Below, one piece after another: positions 18,461-27,285 of a DNA stretch of 64,000 nt. The notes below the pieces were generated by a model. The model ran no database searches. It was not told the origin of the DNA and saw nothing but the letters and a program-made list of their open reading frames with translations. The position numbers and the translations under genes were made by a program. This DNA comes from Pseudomonadota bacterium (GTDB lineage: Bacteria > Pseudomonadota > Gammaproteobacteria > Burkholderiales > Burkholderiaceae_E). The stretch is from NCBI GenBank assembly GCA_029779435.1, contig JAKPAM010000069.1, positions 1 through 64,000 on the forward strand, written 5' to 3'. The stretch's first letter is position 1, and each line of letters starts with the position of its first letter.

Positions 18461-20884
18461 TCATTTCGGCTTGCCGCTCATCCGCGCCCGGAGCGCCGCG
18501 ATGTTGGCTTCGCCCACCGCCTGCGTGAACGACTGCCACGGTACGTCGGTGATGCCGACCAGGCCGAAGTGGGCGTTCTCGCCGTCCAGCAGGCGGCCCG
18601 ATGCGGGCTGGTCGACGTACTGGAACCAGTGCACGCCGACGATCTGCGGATCGGCCGCCGCCGCGCCGACATACTCGGCATAAGCGCGGCCGCGCGCCGC
18701 CTCGCTGCCGACGTCGACCAGGCCGGGCCAGAACGGGCCGCGGTCGGTGGAGCTGAAGTTGAACTCGCCGACCAGCGCGGGCTTGACCAGTTCGCGAAAC
18801 CTGTCCTGCCGCGCCGGCGCGAACTGGCGATGATAGATGTTGAAGCTCACCACGTCGCAATAGCGATCGCAGGCGCCGACGGCTTCGTCGGTCTGCGCGG
18901 CGAAACGCGATCCCAGATACAGGTGATTGGGATCGTGGCGCTTCAGCGCTTCGGCCACGGTGCGGTAATACGCGTCGGCGAACGCGCGCGTGAATGCCGA
19001 CAGGTCGGCTGCCGCGGCATCGTGCAGCATCGCCGGCAGGCGCACCGGGGCGCGCAGCGCGGCGTCCCAATCGCCGGGCCACGCAGGCGGGGTGGACGGA
19101 GGTGCGTCCGGCGCGCCGTCCAGCTTCCACGCCTGCGCCCAGTCGGCGGGGCTCGGGTAGTGCTGGCGCAGCATCGCGATGAACGCCTGCTTGGCCGGGC
19201 TCGAGGCGGTCAACGCCAGCGTGTGCACGGCCAGCGCATAGCGCTGCGCCAATGCGGGCGCGCGTCCATTACCCCAGGACAGTTCGTTGTCGACGAAATA
19301 GCCGAGCAGCATCGGGTCGTCGCGCCGCGGCGCTGCCTGCTCGTGCATCAAGTGATCGACCGCCTGCGCGAAGCGCGGATCGAACGGGTCGGGCATCTTG
19401 CCCCAGTAGTCGGTGCCGTCGCTGACGCGCGCGAATTCGCCCTCGATCGACAGCGGCACCGTGTAAGGCAGCCGTTCGGCCAGTTCGGGGCGCCACAGGT
19501 CCGGGTGGCTCCAGTTGCCCAGCGTGTTGAAGCCCCAGTCACGCAGCCGCTGCAGCGTCATGCGCTGCCAGGTCTGCGCGAAGTCGGGGCCATGGCGCCG
19601 TTGCAGGTTGGCCGTGTAGAAATTGACGTAGCGGCCGTGGTTGAAGCGCTGGCCCGCCTGCGCGCCCATGTCGCGGCGCAGGTCGGATTCGCCCAGATGA
19701 GCGGCCAGCGGTCCGTCCGGGCTCGGCAGGTCGACGAACATCGATTCGCGGCCCTGGACATAAGTGCCCATGTCGGGCCACGTGACCGTGTCGACGCCGA
19801 TCGAGAAGAAGCCCTCGCCCTTCGGCGTCACCAGCCACCAGCGCCCGTCGTCGGCGCGCTGCGTGCGGAAGAATCCGCTGGCCGCGAAGCGCGGCGGCTG
19901 CGCGCCGGGTACCGTGGGCACGCCGGTGGCGGGCGCGCGCGGCGACGCGCCGTCGCGCGGAGCGTCGGACAGCCGTTGCGCGATTTCTTCGTCGGCGCGC
20001 GCCTTCAGGTCCGCTTCGTCCTTGATCTTCTCGGGCCACTGGCCGATCGTCGTCTGTCCGAACGTATCGAACAGGCCGTCATAAGCGGCCGCACCCTGCG
20101 GGACCGCCACGGCCTGCAGGTCGCCGAGGATCAGTTGGTGCGTGCCGGTCCGCCCGTCGACGACGATGAACACGCTGGCCACGCGGCGCGGATCGACGCG
20201 GCCGTCCAGCGACAGCGGCGTCAGGCCGCGCATCAGCGTCGGGTTCAGCGCCTGGGAGGGGCGCACGGGCGGGCCGGCGCGCATGCCCATCGCGCGCGGG
20301 TCGACCGCGCACAGCGGCAGCAGCACGTTGCGCCGCTCGAACGGCGCCAGCGTGATCCGGGTCGCGCCGGCATGGTCGGGCCATGTGGCGCCATCGTCGT
20401 CGCCGACGCGCAGGTTGATGATGACGTCCTGCGCGCCGACGTTGGTGATCGGCAACACCAGCGCGCCATGGCGCGAGAGATCCCACGGGCCGCGCGTCGG
20501 CCGCAAGATCACGTGCGGCCATTCGACGCCGCCCTGGAAGGCGACCCGCCAGCGCGTATTCGGCTGCGGTGAAGGGCCGGCGCGCATCGCGAAGCCATCG
20601 GTGATCGTCGTCAACGTTTGCGGCGCCGGGGCGGCCGCGGGTGCGGCGCAGCCGGCGGGCGCGCGTGCCGGCGTCTGCTGCGCGAGGCCGGGCGCCGCGA
20701 GCGCGAACAGCGTGGCTGCCAGCAGGCCACGGGATCCGAGCGCCGCCGGCCGCCGCGCGCGTACCGCCCGGGTACTGCGGGGGAAATTCCTCAGGCCGCT
20801 ATCGTCGGTCCGGATGGTGGCGTCGGTCGGGTGGAACGGCATCGGCCTCTCTCGTCGCGAATCGATGTCGGACGATGGTAGCAC
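18461..20884 (-). CDS. GH50-like beta-agarase / GH-A glycoside hydrolase
   Basis: KGEGFFSIGVDTVTWPDMGTYVQGRESMF...RLRDWGFNTLGNWSHPDLW...LLGYFVDNELSWGNG...LYLGSRFA; N-terminal signal-like/hydrophobic segment. Confidence 0.7.
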   Translation of the reverse strand: MLPSSDIDSRRERPMPFHPTDATIRTDDSGLRNFPRSTRAVRARRPAALGSRGLLAATLFALAAPGLAQQTPARAPAGCAAPAAAPAPQTLTTITDGFAMRAGPSPQPNTRWRVAFQGGVEWPHVILRPTRGPWDLSRHGALVLPITNVGAQDVIINLRVGDDDGATWPDHAGATRITLAPFERRNVLLPLCAVDPRAMGMRAGPPVRPSQALNPTLMRGLTPLSLDGRVDPRRVASVFIVVDGRTGTHQLILGDLQAVAVPQGAAAYDGLFDTFGQTTIGQWPEKIKDEADLKARADEEIAQRLSDAPRDGASPRAPATGVPTVPGAQPPRFAASGFFRTQRADDGRWWLVTPKGEGFFSIGVDTVTWPDMGTYVQGRESMFVDLPSPDGPLAAHLGESDLRRDMGAQAGQRFNHGRYVNFYTANLQRRHGPDFAQTWQRMTLQRLRDWGFNTLGNWSHPDLWRPELAERLPYTVPLSIEGEFARVSDGTDYWGKMPDPFDPRFAQAVDHLMHEQAAPRRDDPMLLGYFVDNELSWGNGRAPALAQRYALAVHTLALTASSPAKQAFIAMLRQHYPSPADWAQAWKLDGAPDAPPSTPPAWPGDWDAALRAPVRLPAMLHDAAAADLSAFTRAFADAYYRTVAEALKRHDPNHLYLGSRFAAQTDEAVGACDRYCDVVSFNIYHRQFAPARQDRFRELVKPALVGEFNFSSTDRGPFWPGLVDVGSEAARGRAYAEYVGAAAADPQIVGVHWFQYVDQPASGRLLDGENAHFGLVGITDVPWQSFTQAVGEANIAALRARMSGKPK

Positions 20885-20972
20885 TGGCCTTCCGGGCGTC
20901 CGCCGAGCGCCGTGGCGTGACGGTCAATCGGACGCGACTGATTGACCGCTTGCGCTTAGTGTGCGCCGGCGC

Positions 20973-21902
20973 CTAGTAGCCCCGTGTCCGATCGACGAGG
21001 TTCAGCAGCGGCTCGCCGGCCCGTACGCGGCGTACGTTGTCGGCGATCTGGCGCACCATGTCCGATGCGTGCACCGTCGACGCCATGTGCGGCGTGATGA
21101 CGATGCGGGGCTCCTGCCATAGCGGCGAATCCTCGGGCAGCGGTTCGACGTCGAACACGTCGAGGATCGCGCCGCGCAGGTGTCCGTCGCGCACCGATCG
21201 CAGCAGCGCGTCGGCGTCGACGTGCGGGCCGCGTCCGCAATTGATGATCGCCGCGCCCGGCTTCATCATCGCGAACGTGCGCGTGCCCAGGATGCGCGTG
21301 GTCTGCGGCGTCAGCGGCAGCAGGCAGACGCAGATGTCGAGTTCGGCCAGGAAGCCGGGCAGGCCGTCCTCGCCGGCGAACATCGTCACGCCGTCGATCT
21401 CGTGCGCGCCGCGCGACCATCCGCTGACCGTGAAGCCGAGCTTGACCAGTTCGCGCGCCACGTGCCCGCCGATCGCGCCGATCCCCATGATGCCGACCTT
21501 CGTCCTGCCGGCCGGGCGTTGGCCGGGATCGTTCCATTCGCGTCGCGGGCGTCCGTTCAGGATCGCGTCGAATCGCCGGTGGAAATGCAGCACGCCCCAG
21601 ATCACGTACTCGGCCATGCCGTGCGCGAGGTACGGATCGACGATGCGGGTCAGCGGCACGCCGGGCGGCAGCGTGGGGTCGGCCAGGATGTTGTCGACGC
21701 CGGCGGCGGTGCCGCTGATCAGCTTCAGGTTGGGCAGGCCGGCCAGCACGCCCGGCGCCGGATGCCAGCAGGCGACGACGTCGACGTCGGCCGGGTCGAC
21801 GTCGGGCCATACCGCGCAACGGACATCGGGAGCGTACTTGTCGAACAGGCGCTTCAGGCCCGTCATGTCCTGGGTGGCGCTATGGAACAGCAGCGTGGGC
21901 AT
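20973..21902 (-). CDS. 2-hydroxyacid dehydrogenase (glyoxylate/hydroxypyruvate reductase A-like)
   Basis: GIMGIGAIGGHVARELVKLGF, NCGRGPHVD, PEDSPLWQEPRIVITPHMAS. Confidence 0.9.
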   Translation of the reverse strand: MPTLLFHSATQDMTGLKRLFDKYAPDVRCAVWPDVDPADVDVVACWHPAPGVLAGLPNLKLISGTAAGVDNILADPTLPPGVPLTRIVDPYLAHGMAEYVIWGVLHFHRRFDAILNGRPRREWNDPGQRPAGRTKVGIMGIGAIGGHVARELVKLGFTVSGWSRGAHEIDGVTMFAGEDGLPGFLAELDICVCLLPLTPQTTRILGTRTFAMMKPGAAIINCGRGPHVDADALLRSVRDGHLRGAILDVFDVEPLPEDSPLWQEPRIVITPHMASTVHASDMVRQIADNVRRVRAGEPLLNLVDRTRGY

Positions 21903-21903
21903 C

Positions 21904-23241
21904 TCAACGGGTCTCCATGCGGTTCAGGCCGCACCAGCGGGCGATGAACACGGTCAGGACGGCGGTGCAGTCCATCATGCTGTCGAGCGATACCCACTCG
22001 TCGATGCCGTGGTAGCTGGCGCCGTCGGGCCCGTAGCAGGTGGCCGGCGTGTCGCCGTACAGGTTGAAGAACTTGGCATCGGTCGTGCCGGTGAACGACG
22101 ACGGCGGCAGTTCTCTGCCGATCACGTCGCGATAAGTGCCGGACAGCGCCTGCATCACCGGCTCGTTGATGTCGATGACGCAACCGTCGGACTGGAAGCC
22201 TTCGTAAACGAGGCGATAGGACAGGCTGTCGCGTCCCGGGTGCCGCGCGTGCGCATCGGCCAGCACGCGCTCGATCTCGGCCTTGGCGTTGGCGACCGGC
22301 ATGTCCGGGTAGAAGCCGACGCGGATGTCGCTGCGGCAGTACGTGGGCACCGACGACGCCCATTCGCCGCCCTGGATCTTGCCGAGGTTGAAGTTGACCG
22401 GATGGTCGTGCTTGAGGAAATAGCCGTGGCGCGACTTGGGCGCGTTCCACTGCGCTTCGAGCGCCTTGAGCGCGCCGAACAGGTGGAACGAGAACTCGAT
22501 CGCGCCGACGCCGGTGTGCGCGACCGACGCATGCACCGGCTTGCCCAGCACTTCGATCGCGAACCACATGACGCCCATCTGGCAGGTCATGATGCCGGGC
22601 AGGGGTTCGGGGATCACCGCCGCGTCGGCCGTATAGCCTTCGAGCAGGCAGGCGAGCGCGCCGTTGCCCGTGCATTCCTCCTCGACCACCGATTGCAGGA
22701 AGACCTTGGCGGCCGGCTCGTAGCCGAGCTGGCGCAGCGCCTTGAACGCCATCGTGAAGGCGACGATGCCGGCCTTCATGTCGCTGGCGCCGCGTCCGTA
22801 CAGGCGATCGCCGTCGATCTCGGCGCCGAACGGATCGTGCCGCCACAGTTCGCGCGCGCCGATCGGCACGACGTCGATGTGGCCGTTCAGGATCAGCGAC
22901 TTGCCGCGCACCGGGCCGGCGGGCTCGTGGATGCCGACGACGTTGCGGCGCCCGGCATACGGCAGGATCGACGGCGAATACGCCGGATGCGAGCGCAGCT
23001 TGGCGTCGTCGATCTCGAACTCGTGGATGCGCGTGCCCAGCGCCTCGAACGCCTGGCGGATCACGCGTTGCGCGCCGGCCTCGTCGCCCAGCAGAGACGG
23101 TTCGCGCACCAGCGCGGTGAGCAGCGTGATCGACTCGTCGCGCAGGCCGCGTGCCGTTTCGATCATCGTGCGTTCGGACAGCGCGGGGGCCGCGGACAGA
23201 CTCGATTCCATGATGGCCTCGCTGGTCGGGGAAATGCGCAT
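21904..23241 (-). CDS. M20 family ArgE/DapE-like deacylase/peptidase
   Basis: LNGHIDVVPIG, GRGASDMKAGIVAF, VVEEECTGNGAL metal-binding motifs. Confidence 0.88.
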   Translation of the reverse strand: MRISPTSEAIMESSLSAAPALSERTMIETARGLRDESITLLTALVREPSLLGDEAGAQRVIRQAFEALGTRIHEFEIDDAKLRSHPAYSPSILPYAGRRNVVGIHEPAGPVRGKSLILNGHIDVVPIGARELWRHDPFGAEIDGDRLYGRGASDMKAGIVAFTMAFKALRQLGYEPAAKVFLQSVVEEECTGNGALACLLEGYTADAAVIPEPLPGIMTCQMGVMWFAIEVLGKPVHASVAHTGVGAIEFSFHLFGALKALEAQWNAPKSRHGYFLKHDHPVNFNLGKIQGGEWASSVPTYCRSDIRVGFYPDMPVANAKAEIERVLADAHARHPGRDSLSYRLVYEGFQSDGCVIDINEPVMQALSGTYRDVIGRELPPSSFTGTTDAKFFNLYGDTPATCYGPDGASYHGIDEWVSLDSMMDCTAVLTVFIARWCGLNRMETR

Positions 23242-23398
23242 GCTAGCCCGGTTGCGCGGTCAGCGGGGCGGCGATGGGGCGCATTCGGAGCACACCGGTG
23301 GGGGCATCGGTGTCGTGGCCATTGTGCGCGAGCACCCGTAGGCGCGGCGGCACTGGTGTTGGCGCGGGGGGGCGTGCGCAGGACCTGTGAGCAGGACC

Positions 23399-24154
23399 TT
23401 ACTGCGGTTCGCTCCCCAGGGTTCCGCGGAAATCCGTCGGCTCGGGCTGCCCTTTTCGGGCGGCTTTCTCCCGGGCGATCCTGTGATTCATCTCTGCCGC
23501 CACGAACTCGGTGCGCTTGCCGAGCCGGCGTGTAGCCAGGTACTCATCGCGCGCGATGTCTCCGCCACCGATCGCGAAGAGCGCGGTGCTCACGTCCACG
23601 ATCGTCTGCGACGTCGGCGACAGTCGGCCGCTACCGGGCACGATGCCGCCCCATTGCGTGTCCTGGACATAGAAGACGAGATCGACGCAGTCGGAAATCT
23701 CCACGCCTTCGTCGCGCGCCAGGCTCGACACGATGCCGGACGTGCGGAATCCCATTTTTTTTGCCAGCTCGTAGACAGCGCCGATACCCGATTTCGTCGC
23801 ACCGATGTTCACGACGGTGTCATCCCGGGAAAACGGCTGAAGAAGGTGCTCCGCGTGAGCCAGCATCTGCTGGGGGTGCTCGTACTCCGCGCCCGAATAG
23901 CCGACGAAGGTGATCACATGCCATTTCCTGGCGGCGAAGTACGCTGAAATGTCGGCATGCGTCGATTCGGCCCGTATCTCGGGGGTGCGGCAGGACGAGG
24001 CCGCGGCCCCGGAGTACCCGAGCGCTGCAATGACACAGGCGGCGGCCGATACGGCACGCATCAGTCTGGATGCCAGGTATCGACCCTGGGCGCCGGAGGA
24101 ACAGACCCGGGGTGGAAATTCCGGCATCTCGAGCGTTGATCCAGGAATCGGCAT
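23399..24154 (-). CDS. SLOG/Rossmann-like protein with N-terminal hydrophobic (signal-like) segment
   Basis: ITFVGYSGAEYEHP...DTVVNIGATKSGIGAVYELAKKMGFRTSGIVSS...ALFAIGGGDIARDEYLATRRLGKRTEF; ATG 24154 has GGAG RBS (track ORF start 24301; alternative 24061). Confidence 0.55.
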   Translation of the reverse strand: MPIPGSTLEMPEFPPRVCSSGAQGRYLASRLMRAVSAAACVIAALGYSGAAASSCRTPEIRAESTHADISAYFAARKWHVITFVGYSGAEYEHPQQMLAHAEHLLQPFSRDDTVVNIGATKSGIGAVYELAKKMGFRTSGIVSSLARDEGVEISDCVDLVFYVQDTQWGGIVPGSGRLSPTSQTIVDVSTALFAIGGGDIARDEYLATRRLGKRTEFVAAEMNHRIAREKAARKGQPEPTDFRGTLGSEPQ

Positions 24155-24389
24155 GTCATGAACTCCGTTGTCGTATTGCGGCACCGCCATGCCCGGCGCC
24201 TCATCGGGAAAGGCTACCAGGGTGGCGCCTTCTTGCCACCCTTGCGCGTCGCGGCGAACGTCACCCGTGGCAAGTCGTCGACGCTCGGTCGACCGCGGCA
24301 CTACGTGCTCATTTCTGCGGCGTGTCGCCGCTCGACTCGTATGGCGGTCCGGACGGAAGCCCGTTCACTCGAGGATCGCGCCGACGTCG

Positions 24390-26048
24390 TCAATGACGAG
24401 TCGTCTCCGCCATCCCGCGACGAATCGCCCGCAGCGTGATGCCTTCATTCGCCTCATAAGTGCCTTGGCCGACGAAGCGCGGGCAAGCTCGCGACCCGGC
24501 GTGATGCAGTGCGACGACCTCCCAGTCCCGATTGAACACCGGGCTGCCGGAACTGCCCGGATCGGTCGGCGTCCGGTAATGCATCAATCGTTCCTGCGGG
24601 CAGACATCGAGCAGCGTGCTGTCCTGAAGCGAGAATTGCAACTCGCCCGTCCGCGGGTGGCCGACGACGAACACCTTGGTCTTCGCGGATGGCCAGGGCG
24701 TGGCGTTCGATACCGCCAGGCCGGTCGAGCCGGCGGGCGTGCTTCCGAGCAGGCAAACGGTGACGTCGAGATTGCGGGGCTCTTGCTCGACCTTGCCCAG
24801 TTCACCTGGCTGGGAAGTGAACAGCACCTGGCTGATCGCGTGCGAAGAAGGCCTGCCTGCGGCGAGTTCCGTCTGGAAGGTCACGCGCGCCTTGCCGGGG
24901 GATACCGCATTCGTCACGTCATCGCTGATGACATGCGCGTTGGTGACGAACAGCAGTGGATGAGAAATCGAGAAGACATCTCCTTTGACCAGAAAACCGG
25001 TGCCTTGCCGCACGCCGTTGTCGTCCACGACACAGCCGACGTTCGGGCAGACGTCGAGCATCTTGCGGATGTCGCCGACGGTGAACATCTTCTCCCCGGA
25101 GAAGTTCTTCTCCAGTTGATCCGGATGGTCCCGCAACCGCTGCAACTGCCAGGCGTTGGCCGACCATCGTCGCTGCGTACGCAAGACATGCTGGTCGAAG
25201 ATGCGGGCCAGGCGGCCCGAACAGGTGTCCGCCAGCGGATTGCCCTTCCAGATCTCCCGCACCTGCCGGTAGTAGCTTTCGACCTCGAACGGGCCGCAGC
25301 GTGGGTGCAGGAGGAAGCGGTACAACCACAGCTCGGCCTGATCGCACCACGCGTTGCCTGGTTCCAGGCGATTCAGCGCGAGCGATGCCTCCGAGGCGGT
25401 GGACCGTGCCCAAGGGTCGTCGGCATCGGCCGCAGCCTTCGTCTTTGCCTGCTCGAGGACCGACCGGGCGAATTCGCGCAGCGGAGGGTCGTACGGATCG
25501 GCGCCAATTTCATCGAGCAGCCGCGTGCGCAGCGCCAGCACGTTGACGTCGAGGAAGAAGCTCGGGCTGGCATCGGATTGCTTGCGATAGCAGTCGACGG
25601 CCGCGCGCAACTCGTTCACGTCCTGGGTCCGCACGTATCGCTGCTTGCGGATGCGGCCGCGCAACCCGTGGTAATCGGCGCCCTGCCTGACGTACTCGAG
25701 GTCGGCCGGATCGGCTTCGGCGCCTCGCTGCACCTCGTTGAGCAATATCTGAGCCTGATCGAGCCCGCCGAGTTCCACCGTCGCCTGGGCCAACAGGCGC
25801 TGGATGACCGGGTCGCAGCCTCGCGCGTCATGCCAGGCCTGGCCAACCGATTGCACGAGATCGAAATGACGATGGCGCCGGAAGGTGTCGACGATCGTGC
25901 GAACGACGTGCTTGTCCAGCGTGGAAGTGGCCGAGGCGATCTCGACCGCGATCGCCTGAGCGGCCTCGGCGAGATCCGGGGCGGGCACGTCGGGATAGTC
26001 GCCGCGCGCGAGCGCGTCGACGATGTCCTGCGTTTCGGACGGCGTCAC
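24390..26048 (-). CDS. TPR-containing trypsin-like serine protease
   Basis: FVTNAHVIS (His), LDVTVCLL (Asp), TDPGSSGSPVF (Ser) triad; N-terminal helical-repeat/TPR-like region. GTG 26048 overlaps the upstream hydrolase stop (GTGA). Confidence 0.8.
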   Translation of the reverse strand: MTPSETQDIVDALARGDYPDVPAPDLAEAAQAIAVEIASATSTLDKHVVRTIVDTFRRHRHFDLVQSVGQAWHDARGCDPVIQRLLAQATVELGGLDQAQILLNEVQRGAEADPADLEYVRQGADYHGLRGRIRKQRYVRTQDVNELRAAVDCYRKQSDASPSFFLDVNVLALRTRLLDEIGADPYDPPLREFARSVLEQAKTKAAADADDPWARSTASEASLALNRLEPGNAWCDQAELWLYRFLLHPRCGPFEVESYYRQVREIWKGNPLADTCSGRLARIFDQHVLRTQRRWSANAWQLQRLRDHPDQLEKNFSGEKMFTVGDIRKMLDVCPNVGCVVDDNGVRQGTGFLVKGDVFSISHPLLFVTNAHVISDDVTNAVSPGKARVTFQTELAAGRPSSHAISQVLFTSQPGELGKVEQEPRNLDVTVCLLGSTPAGSTGLAVSNATPWPSAKTKVFVVGHPRTGELQFSLQDSTLLDVCPQERLMHYRTPTDPGSSGSPVFNRDWEVVALHHAGSRACPRFVGQGTYEANEGITLRAIRRGMAETTRH

Positions 26049-27049
26049 GGCAAGTCCGCGCCGATCGCCTCGGCGAAGAGCCCGCGGAATCGCTTGCCGG
26101 CGAAATAGTGGGTGATCGTATGCCGCCAACTCCCCCAGTTGCTCTCCCTGACATCCTCGACCGAGCGGCCTTCGGTCGGTGAGTAGTCATTGCTCAACTT
26201 CGGATCGAGGCCACAGACCGGATCCAGCGGATCGTAGACATTGATCCAGCGCCGCAGCCGGGCAGGAAAGTCGATCGTCTTCGTGGCGGGCGCGCGCAGT
26301 TGTTCCTGGACTTCCGTGATGCCCAGCGGCGAGCCGAGCGTGAACAGCACGTCCACCGGCGGGCAATCGGGGTGGTTTCGAAGGACGTCATAAGCGACCA
26401 TCGTCCCCATGCTGTGCGTGACCAGCACCAGCTTCTCGGCGTTGCCCAGCGCCTGCGTCATGTCGGCGAGCAGGCGGTTGCGCAGTTCTTCCCGTACCTG
26501 GTATTCCTTCCCGCCGCCGGGGCTGGCGTAGCGCTTGTCGAACAGGAAGTAATAGGCCTCCATGGCGGCCTTCTTGATGATGAAGGCCTTGGCCGGTGTC
26601 GGCAGCCAGGAGGCGATCTCGAGTTCACCCGGTTGCCGGGCGATCGGGGCGTCCGCGGCGATTCCCGGATCCGGCGGAGAGGCCGCTGCGGCCGCCTGCA
26701 TTTCGGCTTCCATGCCGACGAGGAATGCCCGCTCTTCCTCGGTGATCGGCTGAGGCTCGGCCAGATCTCCGGCCACCTCGTCGAGATTTTCCGTCCCGAT
26801 GACGACCTGACGCTCGGCTTCGTAGTACGAATCGAACTCGGCTTCGTAGTCTTCGCCGTAGAAGACGTCGGCGTAATAGTTGAACACCCCCGGCACGCCC
26901 TTGGTGTCGAGATCGATGCCCGGATTGATGCCGTCGAACGGCGGCGGCGCGTCGGTACGTTCCAACCCCCAGCGCCAGATCTCCTCGAGCTTGTCCGGAG
27001 GGGGCTTCTTCGCGAGCCCATGAACGAATACGACGGCGTACTTTCTCAT
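26045..27049 (-). CDS. Alpha/beta serine hydrolase (lipase/esterase-like)
   Basis: MRKYAVVFVHGLAKK, KLVLVTHSMGTMVAYDVL nucleophile elbow; track ORF starts 27103. Confidence 0.75.
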   Translation of the reverse strand: MRKYAVVFVHGLAKKPPPDKLEEIWRWGLERTDAPPPFDGINPGIDLDTKGVPGVFNYYADVFYGEDYEAEFDSYYEAERQVVIGTENLDEVAGDLAEPQPITEEERAFLVGMEAEMQAAAAASPPDPGIAADAPIARQPGELEIASWLPTPAKAFIIKKAAMEAYYFLFDKRYASPGGGKEYQVREELRNRLLADMTQALGNAEKLVLVTHSMGTMVAYDVLRNHPDCPPVDVLFTLGSPLGITEVQEQLRAPATKTIDFPARLRRWINVYDPLDPVCGLDPKLSNDYSPTEGRSVEDVRESNWGSWRHTITHYFAGKRFRGLFAEAIGADLP

Positions 27050-27285
27050 GATTCTTTCGGCTCCGATGGCCCGGCATCGCGCGTGACGGGCGTACACGGG
27101 CATCGCGATGGCCGATTCAGGCTACATCAATTCCCGGTTCCGCTCCTCCCTAATTCTGATGAGTTTTCTGGATGCGGTCGGAGCGGTCGGAGCGGTTGGG
27201 GCCCGATATCGCTAGGGATGCGCGCGCGAGCAGTGGTAGCCTTGACGCCTGCGGCACCGTTGCGTTGACTTCGGTGCGGCAGTGA

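Noticed and set aside
18254-20572. 772-aa plus-strand ORF opposite the agarase
   Set aside because: Low-complexity Arg/Val/Gly composition, antisense to the GH50-like gene; high-GC artefact.
21037-23535. 832-aa plus-strand ORF
   Set aside because: Antisense to the 2-hydroxyacid dehydrogenase and M20 peptidase, which carry complete motif sets.
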